A DNA stretch of 32,357 bases from DATBMA01 sp036555105 (GCA_036555105.1 DATBMA010000092.1:1-32357); one strand, 5' to 3'. Shown: positions 6,468 through 13,580, numbered from the stretch's first letter. Numbers and translations are program-made. The notes: generated from the letters alone by a model not told the origin.

Positions 6468-7661
6468 TTGAGACCCGTCGACTCGCCGGAAGAAGCCGCC
6501 TTCAGAGCCGAGGCCGTCAAATGGCTCGAGGCCAACGCCGCGCGGCCGTCCAACCCTCCGATCGCGCCGTCGGCCATCGTCGCCGAGTGGAGCGAGGAGG
6601 ACGAGGAGCGCAAGCTGGCCGAGGCCAGGGCTTGGCAGCGACGCAAGTACGACGCCGGCTGGGCGGGAGTGGCCTGGCCCCGCGCCTACGGAGGCAGGGG
6701 CGGCACCGAGATCGAGCAACTGATCTTCGACGACGAGGAGTCACACTTCGACGTGCCCCGTGACGCCTTGGCGGTCGGCCTCGGCTGGTGCGGGCCGGCT
6801 CTCTTGCTCCTCGGGGATGAGGATCAGAAGCAACGCTTCGTGCCCAGCCTGCTCTCCGGCGAGGAGGTCTGGTGCCAGCTGTTCAGTGAGCCGGGGGCGG
6901 GATCCGACTTGGCCGGCCTCGCCACTCGGGCGAGCCGGGATGGAGAGGAATGGATGCTGGAAGGCGAGAAGGTATGGACCACCTTCGCCCACCACAGCGA
7001 CCTGGGACTGTGCATCGCCCGCACCGATCCCGCGGCCGACCCGCACCGCGGCCTCAGCGCCTTCATCATCGACATGAAGGACCCGGCGGTGGAGGTGAGG
7101 CGAATCCGCCAGATGACGGGCGCCGCCAACTTCAGCCAGGTCTTCCTCGACCGGGTCCGAGTCCCCGACTCCAACCGGGTGGGGGATGTGGGCGATGGGT
7201 GGAGGGTGGTGATCACGACCTTCATGTTCGAGCGCACCGCGGCTTCGTTCGCCGGAGGCCCGATGGTCGAGGCCCTCCGCCGGTTGCTGACCGGGGGCCC
7301 CCACCGGCTTGATCGGCGCAGGCGAGATGAATGGGTGCGCATCTGGATCACCGACCGCATCCTTTCCTACGCGGCGATGCGCAGGCTGACGGCGCTGGGG
7401 AGGGGGAACAGCCCGGGGCCGGAGGGCTCGTTGAACAAACTGGTCGGCACGACCATGCTGAGTGAGCTGTACGAGCAGGCGGTGGACCTCCTAGGGGCAG
7501 AGGGGATGCTGGCCGGGGCAGACTCCCCACAAGACGGAGAGTGGCAGGCGGCCTTCCTCGGCACACCCGGCTTGCGGGTCGGCGGGGGGACCGATCCGAT
7601 CCAGCGCAACATCATCGCCGAGCGCCTGCTCGGCCTTCCTCGCGACCTCCGTTCGGACTGA
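6468..7661 (+). CDS. Acyl-CoA dehydrogenase family protein
   Basis: 397-residue FAD enzyme expected to make an alpha,beta-double bond in an acyl-CoA and pass electrons to ETF. The order of family blocks is visible: N-terminal helical part with AWQRRKYDAGWAGVAWPRAYGGRGGT, the flavin-contacting QLFSEPGAGSDLAGLATRA and WTTFAHHSDLGLCIARTDP segments, the beta-domain RQMTGAANFSQVFLDRVRVP, and a C-terminal end with GTDPIQRNIIAERLLGLPR. The C-terminus resembles actinobacterial acyl-CoA dehydrogenases of steroid and branched-acid degradation (FadE-like); the exact substrate cannot be read. The position usually occupied by the catalytic base in medium-chain enzymes is not obvious, as in many of these homologues. 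Start TTG 6468 is supported only by the upstream hexamer. It is followed after 6 nt by trmD, an unusual partner. Confidence 0.9.
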   Translation: MRPVDSPEEAAFRAEAVKWLEANAARPSNPPIAPSAIVAEWSEEDEERKLAEARAWQRRKYDAGWAGVAWPRAYGGRGGTEIEQLIFDDEESHFDVPRDALAVGLGWCGPALLLLGDEDQKQRFVPSLLSGEEVWCQLFSEPGAGSDLAGLATRASRDGEEWMLEGEKVWTTFAHHSDLGLCIARTDPAADPHRGLSAFIIDMKDPAVEVRRIRQMTGAANFSQVFLDRVRVPDSNRVGDVGDGWRVVITTFMFERTAASFAGGPMVEALRRLLTGGPHRLDRRRRDEWVRIWITDRILSYAAMRRLTALGRGNSPGPEGSLNKLVGTTMLSELYEQAVDLLGAEGMLAGADSPQDGEWQAAFLGTPGLRVGGGTDPIQRNIIAERLLGLPRDLRSD

Positions 7662-7667
7662 GGGCCG

Positions 7668-8363
7668 GTGCGGATCAGCGTCATCACCATCTTCCCCGGC
7701 TGGTTCGAGGGGGTGCTGAGCACGTCGGTGGTCGCCCGCGCCATCGAGACGGGTGCCCTCGCGGTGGAACTGGTGGACCTGCGGGAGCACGGCCTCGGGG
7801 CCCACCGCCAGATCGACGATGCACCCTTCGGGGGTGGAGCGGGGATGGTGATGATGATCGAGCCGCTGGCGGAGGCCATTGACGAGCTGGGCCCCAGCCT
7901 TCGAGTGCTCCTCACCCCCGTGGGCCGTCCCCTCGATCAGGCCACCCTCGATCGTTGGGCGTCACTCCCGCATCTCGCGCTGATTTGCGGCCGCTACGAG
8001 GGGATCGACGAGCGGGTGGCCGAGCACCTGGTGGACGAGGAGGTGTCGCTTGGCGACTTCGTCCTGCCCGGGGCAGAAGCGGCCGCCGCCGCGGTCATCG
8101 AGGGCATCGCCCGGCTCCTACCCGGCGTGGTTGGCAACCCGGAGTCGATCGTGCACGAGTCCTTCAGGGATGGGCTGCTCGAACATCCCCAGTACACCCG
8201 GCCGGCTTCGTTTCGCGGGTGGGAGGTGCCAGAGGTGCTCCTCAGCGGGGACCATGCCCGCATCGATCGATGGCGGCAGGCGCAGCGGATCGAGCGAACC
8301 CGCCGGCGCCGCCCCGACCTCATTGGGCCCGACCACGGCGAAGGTGATCCGGCCGCCGACTGA
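7668..8363 (+). CDS. trmD: tRNA (guanine-37-N1) methyltransferase TrmD
   Basis: SPOUT-class enzyme that methylates G37 next to the anticodon using S-adenosylmethionine and prevents frameshifting. 231 residues, the usual length. Seen: RISVITIFPGWFEG start, the DDAPFGGGAGMVMMIEPL block, ICGRYEGIDERV, the trefoil-knot segment VSLGDFVLPGAEAAAAAVIEGIARLLPGVVGN, and the C-terminal HPQYTRPASFRGWEVPEVLLSGDH. The knot is slightly unusual, with GAEAAA where most homologues have GGELPA, but the Asp of GDFVL is retained. GTG 7668 begins 6 nt after the acyl-CoA dehydrogenase stop, so it probably depends partly on that upstream promoter. Confidence 0.96.
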   Translation: MRISVITIFPGWFEGVLSTSVVARAIETGALAVELVDLREHGLGAHRQIDDAPFGGGAGMVMMIEPLAEAIDELGPSLRVLLTPVGRPLDQATLDRWASLPHLALICGRYEGIDERVAEHLVDEEVSLGDFVLPGAEAAAAAVIEGIARLLPGVVGNPESIVHESFRDGLLEHPQYTRPASFRGWEVPEVLLSGDHARIDRWRQAQRIERTRRRRPDLIGPDHGEGDPAAD

Positions 8364-8369
8364 TACAAT
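8364..8369 (+). promoter_or_regulatory. -10 element of rplS
   Basis: TACAAT directly after the trmD stop codon, 41 nt before the rplS ATG. No good -35 at 17 nt. The leader includes the AAGGAG ribosome-binding site. Confidence 0.5.
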
Positions 8370-8410
8370 GGCGTTCCCGCCGGCCTCATTTCTCCAAGGA
8401 GCCCGTCCCC

Positions 8411-8755
8411 ATGAACAAGCTCAACGCGGTCGAGAGCGCGCACGTCCGCACCGACCTCCCCGATTTCAGGCCGGGCGACACCGTCAAGGTCCACGTGCGG
8501 GTCGTTGAGGGCAACCGCGAGCGGGTGCAGGTGTTCGAGGGGGTCGTGATCGCCCGCGACGGCGGAGGGTTGAGCGAGACGTTCACAGTTCGCAAGATCA
8601 GCTTCGGAGTCGGAGTCGAGCGGGTCTTCCCCGTGCACGCCCCGATCATCTCCAAGCTGGACGTGGTGCGCCGCGGTGATGTGCGCCGGGCCAAGCTCTA
8701 CTACCTCCGCGATCGGGTCGGCAAAGCCGCCCGCATCAAGGAGCTGCGGGACTGA
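8411..8755 (+). CDS. rplS: 50S ribosomal protein L19
   Basis: 114-residue large-subunit protein at the 30S-50S interface. The conserved FRPGDTVKVHVRVVEGNRERVQVFEGVVIAR, SETFTVRKISFGVGVERVFPVHAP and the C-terminal RAKLYYLRDRVGKAARIKE all fit the family, and the length is normal. An AAGGAG ribosome-binding site lies 9 nt upstream of ATG 8411. Its end codes for KELRD and includes the ribosome-binding site and overlapping start of lepB. Confidence 0.98.
   Translation: MNKLNAVESAHVRTDLPDFRPGDTVKVHVRVVEGNRERVQVFEGVVIARDGGGLSETFTVRKISFGVGVERVFPVHAPIISKLDVVRRGDVRRAKLYYLRDRVGKAARIKELRD
8738..8743 (+). promoter_or_regulatory. Ribosome-binding site deciding a CTG start for lepB
   Basis: AAGGAG lies 8 nt before CTG 8752, ideal spacing. 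It is inside the end of rplS. The CTG overlaps the rplS stop as CTGA, equivalent to the common ATGA overlap. Confidence 0.55.
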
Positions 8756-9396
8756 GCACCGACACGGTCACCGAGACCGGGCGTCATCGCCACGCCAAGA
8801 GCCCGCCTCCGTTCTGGCTCGAGCTGCCGCTGCTCCTGATCGCCGCGCTGGCGGTGGCGGTCCTCATCAAGACCTTTCTCTTCCAGCCCTTCTACATCCC
8901 GTCGGAGTCGATGCTGCCGACCATCGAGGTGAACGATCGGGTGATGGTGTCGAAGCTGTCCTATCGCTTCGGCGATCCCGAGCGAGGAGACATCGTTGTC
9001 TTCCTCAGCCCCTTCTCCATCACCGATGACGAGGAGTCGGTCCCGGAAACGGTGGTGCGCACCGTGTTGGAAGCTCTCGGAATCAGGGCCGCCTCCGCCG
9101 AGGACTTCATCAAGCGGGTGGTGGCGTTGGGCGGGGACACCGTTTCGATCGAAGGTGGCAAGCTCGTCGTCAACGGAGAGCTGGTCGACGAGCCCTACCT
9201 GCCCGAGGACGTGCAAATGGAGGACCGCCCGCCAGAGAAGGTCCCGGAGGGATACGTGTTCGTGATGGGTGACAACCGTGATCAGAGCTACGACAGCCGC
9301 CGGTTCGGGCCGATCCCGCTCGAGGATCTGGTGGGCAAGGCCATCTTCCGCATCTGGCCACTGGCGAGGATCGGTGGCATCGATGAGCAGCAGTAG
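8752..9396 (+). CDS. lepB: Signal peptidase I
   Basis: Membrane serine protease that removes signal peptides from exported preproteins. The 214-residue protein has one N-terminal membrane segment (about residues 24-40, LELPLLLIAALAVAVLI). The catalytic Ser is Ser53 in PSESM, and the general-base Lys is Lys121 in IKRVVALGGD. VMGDNRDQSYDSRRFG and the RIWPLARIG end complete the family boxes. The frame has no ATG, GTG or TTG between the preceding in-frame stop (8677-8679) and GTG 8854, and GTG 8854 falls inside the membrane segment and would remove its anchor. CTG 8752, with AAGGAG at optimal distance and a CTGA overlap with the rplS stop, is therefore the best start. A sequencing error is the main alternative. 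Confidence 0.93.
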   Translation: MSTDTVTETGRHRHAKSPPPFWLELPLLLIAALAVAVLIKTFLFQPFYIPSESMLPTIEVNDRVMVSKLSYRFGDPERGDIVVFLSPFSITDDEESVPETVVRTVLEALGIRAASAEDFIKRVVALGGDTVSIEGGKLVVNGELVDEPYLPEDVQMEDRPPEKVPEGYVFVMGDNRDQSYDSRRFGPIPLEDLVGKAIFRIWPLARIGGIDEQQ

Positions 9397-9421
9397 GGGT
9401 TGGGCAACCGCCCCTCCGAGG

Positions 9422-9427
9422 TAGCAT
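9422..9427 (+). promoter_or_regulatory. -10-like hexamer of the DUF2469 gene
   Basis: TAGCAT, 10 nt before ATG 9438, consistent with a leaderless or near-leaderless transcript separate from lepB. Confidence 0.4.
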
Positions 9428-9437
9428 CGAACCGCTG

Positions 9438-9731
9438 ATGAACGAAGACCTGGAGCGCTACGAGACAGAGGTCGAGCTGCAGATCTATCGCGAGTACCGC
9501 GACGTGCAGCCGATGTTCAAATATGTCGTGGAGACGGACCGCCGTCTCTATCTCGCCAACAAGGTCGACGTCAGCCGGCGCGAGGCCTCGGGCAGCGCAT
9601 TCTTCGAGATCGAGTTGGAGGATGCCTGGGTCTGGGACATGTGGCGCAACTCCCGATTCCTCCAGAAGGTGAGGGTCCTCACCTTTCGTGACTTCAACAT
9701 CGAGCAGGTCGAGCCCGGTCTGCCCCTGTGA
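9438..9731 (+). CDS. DUF2469 family protein
   Basis: 97-residue conserved actinobacterial protein of unknown function. The family signature is clear: MNEDLERYETEVELQIYREYRDV, then YVVETDRRLYLANKVDV, AFFEIELEDAWVWDMWR and RFLQKVRVLTFRDFNIEQ. In Actinobacteria this gene normally lies between rnhB and yraN; here yraN follows but rnhB is missing on the other side. It appears soluble, acidic at both ends, with no signal peptide. No role is proposed beyond its lasting linkage to lepB and yraN. Confidence 0.92.
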   Translation: MNEDLERYETEVELQIYREYRDVQPMFKYVVETDRRLYLANKVDVSRREASGSAFFEIELEDAWVWDMWRNSRFLQKVRVLTFRDFNIEQVEPGLPL

Positions 9732-9755
9732 GCAGCAGCTCGTGAGCGACAACTG

Positions 9756-10100
9756 GTGAGTGGCGACCACCGCGCAACCCAGGGGCGTCTGGCAGAGGAC
9801 CTTGCCGCCCGGTTGATCGAGGCACGGGGGGGGAAGGTCGAGGCCCGCAACGTTCGGGTCGGGCGGGGCGAGGTCGACCTCGTGGCCAGGCTCGGTGGAC
9901 AGCGGGTGGTGGTGGAGGTGCGCTCGGTCTCAAGCCCCGGAGGGCCGATCGAGGCAGATCCGCTGGCGGCGTTCGACCATGCCAAGGCGATCCAGGTCCG
10001 ACGTCTCGCCCGCGATCTCGGCTGCCGGCGGGTCGACCTGATCGCGGTCCGCTTCGACCGAGCCGGCGTCGATCTCCACTGGGTGGCGGATGCAGCCTGA
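9756..10100 (+). CDS. yraN: YraN/UPF0102 family nuclease-like protein
   Basis: 114 residues with the compact restriction-endonuclease-like fold expected for UPF0102. Seen: TQGRLAEDLAARLIEARGG (N-terminal helix), RVGRGEVDLVARLGGQRVVVEVRS (the GExD and E-x-K strand pair, Asp41 and Glu54), and DHAKAIQVRRLARDLG. The usual Lys of the E-V-K motif is Arg56 here, which may impair catalysis. GTG 9756 is chosen; the DUF2469 stop is 24 nt upstream. Its last 11 nt overlap the start of the ABC ATPase gene. The family has been linked to DNA uptake and processing by its neighbours comM and dprA; no firm activity is known. Confidence 0.88.
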   Translation: MSGDHRATQGRLAEDLAARLIEARGGKVEARNVRVGRGEVDLVARLGGQRVVVEVRSVSSPGGPIEADPLAAFDHAKAIQVRRLARDLGCRRVDLIAVRFDRAGVDLHWVADAA

Positions 10101-10995
10101 AGGAGCGGCAACGGCCATCAAAGTGACCGGGCTGCGCAAGGCCTACGGCAAGACCGTCGCCCTCGACGGGCTCGACTTCGATGCCGCGCCCGGGCGGATT
10201 ACCGGATTCCTTGGCCCCAACGGCGCCGGCAAGACCACCACGTTCCGCGCACTGCTGGGCCTGACCCATCCCGACGCCGGACACATGACGGTGCTGGGGA
10301 TGGAGGTCGGCAAGGACACCCCAGCCCTTGTCAAGCGACTTGGTGCCGTCGTAGAGGAACCGGGCTTGATCAAAGGTTTGTCCGGTCGCGACAACTTGCG
10401 AGTTGCGGCCTACACCCTCGGCCGGGGTTGGGATCGGATCGGTTCGATGCTCGAGCTGGTTGGGCTGGCGGCCGACGGCGGGCGGCGGATCGACGGCTAC
10501 TCGAAGGGAATGCGTCAGCGCCTCGCTCTGGCAGCGGCGCTGCTGGGCGACCCTGATCTTCTTCTGTTGGACGAGCCGCTCGATGGTCTCGACCCAGCCG
10601 GGCAGGTCCAGTTCAAGCGTCTGCTCCGGGAGCTAGCCGCTCATGGCAAGAGCGTGGTGGTCTCCAGCCACGATCTGGCCGACGTCGAGGAGATGGCCGA
10701 CGATGTCGTGCTCATCAACCACGGAAAGCTGGTGACTCAGGGCGAGATGGCGTCGCTCCTCGCGGGCGGCGGCTTCCGAGTGGTGGTCGATGACGCCCGC
10801 CGGGCGGTGGAGCTACTCAACGGCGCCGGTCTCACCACCCGCATGGAGGGCAGCGTGTTGATGGTCGACGCCGAGTCCGGAGCGGACATCTCGAGGGTGC
10901 TCGGTGAAGCCGGCCTCTATCCCTCGGAGGTGGCACCGCGCAAGGGTCGGCTCGAAGACTTCTTCCTCCAGCTCACAGATGGAGGCATTCCCTGA
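10090..10995 (+). CDS. ABC-2-type exporter, ATP-binding protein
   Basis: 301-residue ATPase. Walker A GPNGAGKTT, signature YSKGMRQRL and Walker B LLLLDEPLDGLD are complete, with switch His in SSHDLADVEE. The C-terminal ~80 residues form the extra beta/alpha domain common in CcmA/DrrA-like exporters and end with LEDFFLQLT. ATG 10090 overlaps the yraN stop by 11 nt, so it is probably expressed with yraN. The next gene overlaps by 1 nt (TGATG) and encodes the permease. Substrate cannot be predicted: lipid, antibiotic or peptide export are all possible. This is the first gene foreign to the usual yraN-comM order. Confidence 0.95.
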   Translation: MQPEGAATAIKVTGLRKAYGKTVALDGLDFDAAPGRITGFLGPNGAGKTTTFRALLGLTHPDAGHMTVLGMEVGKDTPALVKRLGAVVEEPGLIKGLSGRDNLRVAAYTLGRGWDRIGSMLELVGLAADGGRRIDGYSKGMRQRLALAAALLGDPDLLLLDEPLDGLDPAGQVQFKRLLRELAAHGKSVVVSSHDLADVEEMADDVVLINHGKLVTQGEMASLLAGGGFRVVVDDARRAVELLNGAGLTTRMEGSVLMVDAESGADISRVLGEAGLYPSEVAPRKGRLEDFFLQLTDGGIP

Positions 10996-11747
10996 TGGGA
11001 CTGGTGCAGGCGGAGATCCTCAAGATATCGAAGCGCCGTGTCTTTTGGGTGATGTTGATCATCTTGCTCGTTCTCACCGCCTTCACCGCGTTGATCTTCC
11101 TAGTGGCGCCCCGCTTCGCCGAAGACATTCCCCTTCGGGTCGAGAAGCCGAGTGCCTATCTGATCGGCGCTCAACAGGTGGCCGGCCAGACCTGGTTCCC
11201 ATTGATCCTGGCGGCGATGCTGCTGGGGGGCGAGGTCGCATCGACCGCATGGGCCTCCGCCCTCACCCGGGAGAGTCGACGCGCCCGTCATCTGTTCGCC
11301 CGCCTCTCCGTGACGACGGCGGGATCGTGGCTGGCAATGCTGCTCGCGGTGGGGGCCTTCTCGATCGCAGTGGCGATCATCGCCGATGGATCGGGCACTC
11401 TCGAGGGATCGGAGTGGTTCGGGATCTTCTGGAAGACAGGGCTGATAACCCTGACCTGGGTGGCGATCGGGCTGGCGGCGGCGGCATGGCTGCGGTCGGT
11501 GGGCCCCGCCATCGCCGCCGGGTTGGCTTTCAACTTCGTGGATCAGCTGGCCGCCCTATGGGCGCCATATCGGAGAATCTCGTTCTCGATCAACTCGGCG
11601 GCTCTGCTCGGGCCGCTCGACGTCATCAACGTGGGTGACATCCTCGGGGATACCCCCGAGTTCGGTCAGGCGTTGGCCGTCGTGCTGGCCTGGACGATCT
11701 TGGCGGTCGTCGCCGCCTGGGCCGGGCTTCAGTACCGCGACGCCTGA
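10995..11747 (+). CDS. ABC-2-type exporter, permease
   Basis: 250-residue integral membrane protein with about six hydrophobic segments (VFWVMLIILLVLTAFTALIF; WFPLILAAMLLGGEVA; SWLAMLLAVGAFSIAVAII; GLITLTWVAIGLAAAAW; VGPAIAAGLAFNF; ALAVVLAWTILAVVAAWAG). The layout and the short cytoplasmic N-terminus (AEILKISKRRVFW) fit an ABC-2 permease working with the preceding ATPase as a dimer. Its last 19 nt overlap the converging zinc-ribbon-like gene. Confidence 0.88.
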   Translation: MGLVQAEILKISKRRVFWVMLIILLVLTAFTALIFLVAPRFAEDIPLRVEKPSAYLIGAQQVAGQTWFPLILAAMLLGGEVASTAWASALTRESRRARHLFARLSVTTAGSWLAMLLAVGAFSIAVAIIADGSGTLEGSEWFGIFWKTGLITLTWVAIGLAAAAWLRSVGPAIAAGLAFNFVDQLAALWAPYRRISFSINSAALLGPLDVINVGDILGDTPEFGQALAVVLAWTILAVVAAWAGLQYRDA

Positions 11748-11932
11748 TCCCGACGACCGAACACTCGCCGCCGCTCCTTGTACCAGCAGCCTTGGTGCCA
11801 GTGCCTGCGCAGTTCGGGGGCTTCGGCGGGGACCACCACCAGGTGGAAGGTGCCGGGGGGGATCAGTCCCTCGCAACCAGGACAGCGGTACTCCTTCCTC
11901 GCCGCGTAGGGCTGGACGGCGGTGACCGTCAC
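11729..11932 (-). CDS. Small zinc-ribbon-like protein
   Basis: 67-residue protein with a likely zinc site: YRCPGCEGLIPPGTFHLVVVP and then LRRHWHQGCW (CxxC followed by HxH...C). This CPGC-IPPGT-H...RHWH..CW pattern recurs in short actinobacterial proteins sometimes labelled ATP/GTP-binding protein; the function is unknown. GTG 11932 is chosen because it overlaps the stop of the upstream small membrane protein as GTGA; an in-frame GTG at 11947 is also possible. The C-terminus is strongly basic (KERRRVFGRR), suggesting nucleic-acid contact, as inference only. Confidence 0.75.
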   Translation of the reverse strand: MTVTAVQPYAARKEYRCPGCEGLIPPGTFHLVVVPAEAPELRRHWHQGCWYKERRRVFGRRDQASRY

Positions 11933-12039
11933 CCCTTCATCGCCCACAGCAACACCGCCATCGTCAACAGCACCGTGGCCACCACGAGAACGATGTCGAG
12001 GCGGCCCGTGCGGGAAGGTCGGAATGGGTTCAAGCCCAC
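11929..12039 (-). CDS. Single-pass small membrane protein (36 aa)
   Basis: Short gene starting MGLNPFRPSRTGRLD, then one hydrophobic helix (IVLVVATVLLTMAVLLWAM) and KG stop. The basic N-terminus predicts an N-in orientation. GTG 12039 is 6 nt after TAGCGT, and the stop overlaps the zinc-ribbon gene start (GTGA), so the two probably form a two-gene leaderless operon. The conserved organisation supports a real gene, though no function is known. Confidence 0.6.
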   Translation of the reverse strand: MGLNPFRPSRTGRLDIVLVVATVLLTMAVLLWAMKG

Positions 12040-12045
12040 GGGGTG

Positions 12046-12051
12046 ACGCTA
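12046..12051 (-). promoter_or_regulatory. -10-like hexamer for the small membrane protein operon
   Basis: TAGCGT on the minus strand, 6 nt before GTG 12039. It is back to back with the divergent TACTGT of the enoyl-CoA hydratase gene. Confidence 0.4.
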
Positions 12052-12062
12052 GCCCCGCTGGC

Positions 12063-12068
12063 TACTGT
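12063..12068 (+). promoter_or_regulatory. -10-like hexamer of the enoyl-CoA hydratase gene
   Basis: TACTGT, 8 nt before GTG 12077; no Shine-Dalgarno in between, so translation appears leaderless. Confidence 0.45.
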
Positions 12069-12076
12069 TGAAGCCC

Positions 12077-12862
12077 GTGGCGACTCCTACCGATTGGCTG
12101 CGGCAGGAGGATGAAGGACCGCTCCGTTGGCTGACGCTCGATCGACCGGCGGTGCGCAATGCCATCCCCCCAAGCGGATGGGCCGATCTCGAAGCCGCCT
12201 TCCATTCCTTCGAGTCCTCGTCTGCGCGGGTACTCATCGTGTCCGGGGCGGGAGGTGCGTTTTGCAGCGGCGCCGACCTGTCCGCCATCGATCCCACGAC
12301 CGGAGCCGCCGAGTTCCACCGCATGTCCAAGCAGGCCGGGTCGGCGGCATGGGCATTGCACCGCATCACCAAACCCACGATCGCCGCGGTCGGGGGGATC
12401 GCCGCGGGCGCGGGGATGAACCTGGCACTCGGCTGTGACATGGTGGTGGCGTCCACTGCGGCCAGGTTTGCCGAGCTGTTCGTCCGCCGAGGGCTGACCG
12501 TCGACTTTGGAGGGACCTGGTTGCTCCCGAGGATCGTGGGGCCGCAACGGGCCAAGGAGCTGGCGTTGAGCGGGCGCATCGTCGAAGCGGATGAGGCCCT
12601 GGCACTCGGCTTGTGTCTCGAGGTGGTGGAGCCGGAGGCATTGCAGGCGCGGGCCCGGGAGCTGGCCGAGTCCTTCCTCACCGGTTCCCCCACCGCCCAG
12701 ATGTTCACCAAGCAGGGGCTGGATGGGGCGCTCGAGAGCTCCTTTGGCGTCGCCGTCTCCGCCGAAGTACAGGCTCAGGCGGTGTCGTTGGGAAGTCCAG
12801 ACGCCGCCGAAGGGGTGGCTGCGTTCCGTGAGAAACGGGAGCCGCGTTTCGGCGGCGTCTGA
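12077..12862 (+). CDS. Enoyl-CoA hydratase/isomerase family protein
   Basis: 261-residue crotonase-fold protein. The two oxyanion-hole segments are seen as GGAFCSGADLS and IAAGAGMNLALGCD. The following helix and strand FAELFVRRGLTVDFGGTWLLPRIVG contain the acidic residues used in hydration (Glu of AEL, Asp of VDFGG). A C-terminal AFREKREPRF is typical. GTG 12077 is preferred to the in-frame TTG 12068 because it sits 8 nt after TACTGT. It may act in beta-oxidation or in ring-cleavage product breakdown; the specific substrate is unknown. The converging membrane protein gene ends 9 nt downstream. Confidence 0.9.
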   Translation: MATPTDWLRQEDEGPLRWLTLDRPAVRNAIPPSGWADLEAAFHSFESSSARVLIVSGAGGAFCSGADLSAIDPTTGAAEFHRMSKQAGSAAWALHRITKPTIAAVGGIAAGAGMNLALGCDMVVASTAARFAELFVRRGLTVDFGGTWLLPRIVGPQRAKELALSGRIVEADEALALGLCLEVVEPEALQARARELAESFLTGSPTAQMFTKQGLDGALESSFGVAVSAEVQAQAVSLGSPDAAEGVAAFREKREPRFGGV

Positions 12863-12871
12863 CTCGAGCGG

Positions 12872-13462
12872 CTATTCGACCAGGCCGACGATTTCGTCCG
12901 GATTGAGCGGGTTGTAGAAGAGGGCCAGGTTGGCGGCCCAAATGAAGTGCCACAGGTACACGGCGATGATGCCCTTGCCGAGGCCGAAGAAGTTCTGACC
13001 GAAGATCCCCGGGTTGAAGTCGGGGAACAGGACCGGGATCCACCAAAGTCCGCTGATGGTCGCGAGGATCGCTCCCCAGATCATTGCCTTGCTCAGGTTG
13101 CCGGCCGAGGTGTTCCTCCAGGTCAGCCGGGGATGGATAGCGACGACGTAGGTCATGGCGAACACGACCCCAGTGAACATGTGGACCACCCAGCCGAGGA
13201 CCAGGCGCGAGGTCGATGTCGTGGCGGCGAAGATCGCCGCCATGTCGGCCAGGCTCGTGTCGGGCTTGTAAAGCAGGTAGGCGTTGAAGCGTGGGAAGTC
13301 CAGGTCCGGTAGTCCGAAGATGCCGTGGAACCAGAAGCCGACGATGGTGGCGATGTGGGTGGCCAAGATCCCGGCCAGCAGCCCGAAGGCCATTGGGTGG
13401 GTGGTGGCCATCACCCGGAATCGGATCCCTGGCTTCCAGGGCGATTGTGCCGTGGTGGTCAT
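12872..13462 (-). CDS. Uncharacterised integral membrane protein
   Basis: 196 residues with four to five hydrophobic segments (MAFGLLAGILATHIATIVGFW; LVLGWVVHMFTGVVFAMTYVV; MIWGAILATISGLWWIPVLF; GIIAVYLWHFIWAANLALFY). The GWVVHMFTGVVFAMTY segment with its membrane His, and the second YLWHFIWA His, recall DUF6789-type proteins; this is tentative. Start ATG 13462 has GAGGGAGG 8 nt upstream. The gene is divergent from the hydroquinone operon. Its promoter region carries two copies of the IclR-type motif, so it is probably co-regulated and may serve aromatic uptake, efflux or redox. Function unknown. Confidence 0.75.
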   Translation of the reverse strand: MTTTAQSPWKPGIRFRVMATTHPMAFGLLAGILATHIATIVGFWFHGIFGLPDLDFPRFNAYLLYKPDTSLADMAAIFAATTSTSRLVLGWVVHMFTGVVFAMTYVVAIHPRLTWRNTSAGNLSKAMIWGAILATISGLWWIPVLFPDFNPGIFGQNFFGLGKGIIAVYLWHFIWAANLALFYNPLNPDEIVGLVE

Positions 13463-13502
13463 GTCTTAGAGCCTCCCTCTCAATACACAGACCGGGTTGG
13501 GC

Positions 13503-13517
13503 GTTCGCATACCGCCC
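13503..13517 (+). promoter_or_regulatory. IclR-type operator copy B
   Basis: GTTCGCATACCGCCC fits GTTCG-N5-CGCAC at 9 of 10 arm positions. It lies just downstream of the predicted minus-strand -10, where a bound regulator would block transcription of the membrane protein gene. It lies 4 nt from copy A in opposite orientation. Confidence 0.6.
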
Positions 13518-13521
13518 AAGT

Positions 13522-13536
13522 GTGCGATAAACGTAC
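13522..13536 (-). promoter_or_regulatory. IclR-type operator copy A
   Basis: On the minus strand GTACGTTTATCGCAC fits GTTCG-N5-CGCAC at 9 of 10 arm positions and covers the predicted minus-strand -10 (TACGTT). Confidence 0.6.
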
Positions 13537-13558
13537 TCCTGAGGATCATCTGGGTCAA
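13530..13558 (-). promoter_or_regulatory. Promoter of the membrane protein gene
   Basis: On the minus strand TTGACC (13558-13553), 17 nt, TACGTT (13535-13530). The expected transcription start near 13523 gives a leader of about 60 nt. Confidence 0.55.
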
Positions 13559-13580
13559 GAATCGCGGCAGAATGGGAACC

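Noticed and set aside
8854..9396. lepB starting at GTG 8854
   Set aside because: This start is within the membrane anchor and would leave a truncated signal peptidase; CTG 8752 explains the conserved N-terminus and the ribosome-binding site.
9397..9415. GGTTG/CAACC mini-hairpin after lepB as terminator
   Set aside because: Stem of 5 bp with a 2-nt loop and no T-run; not credible.
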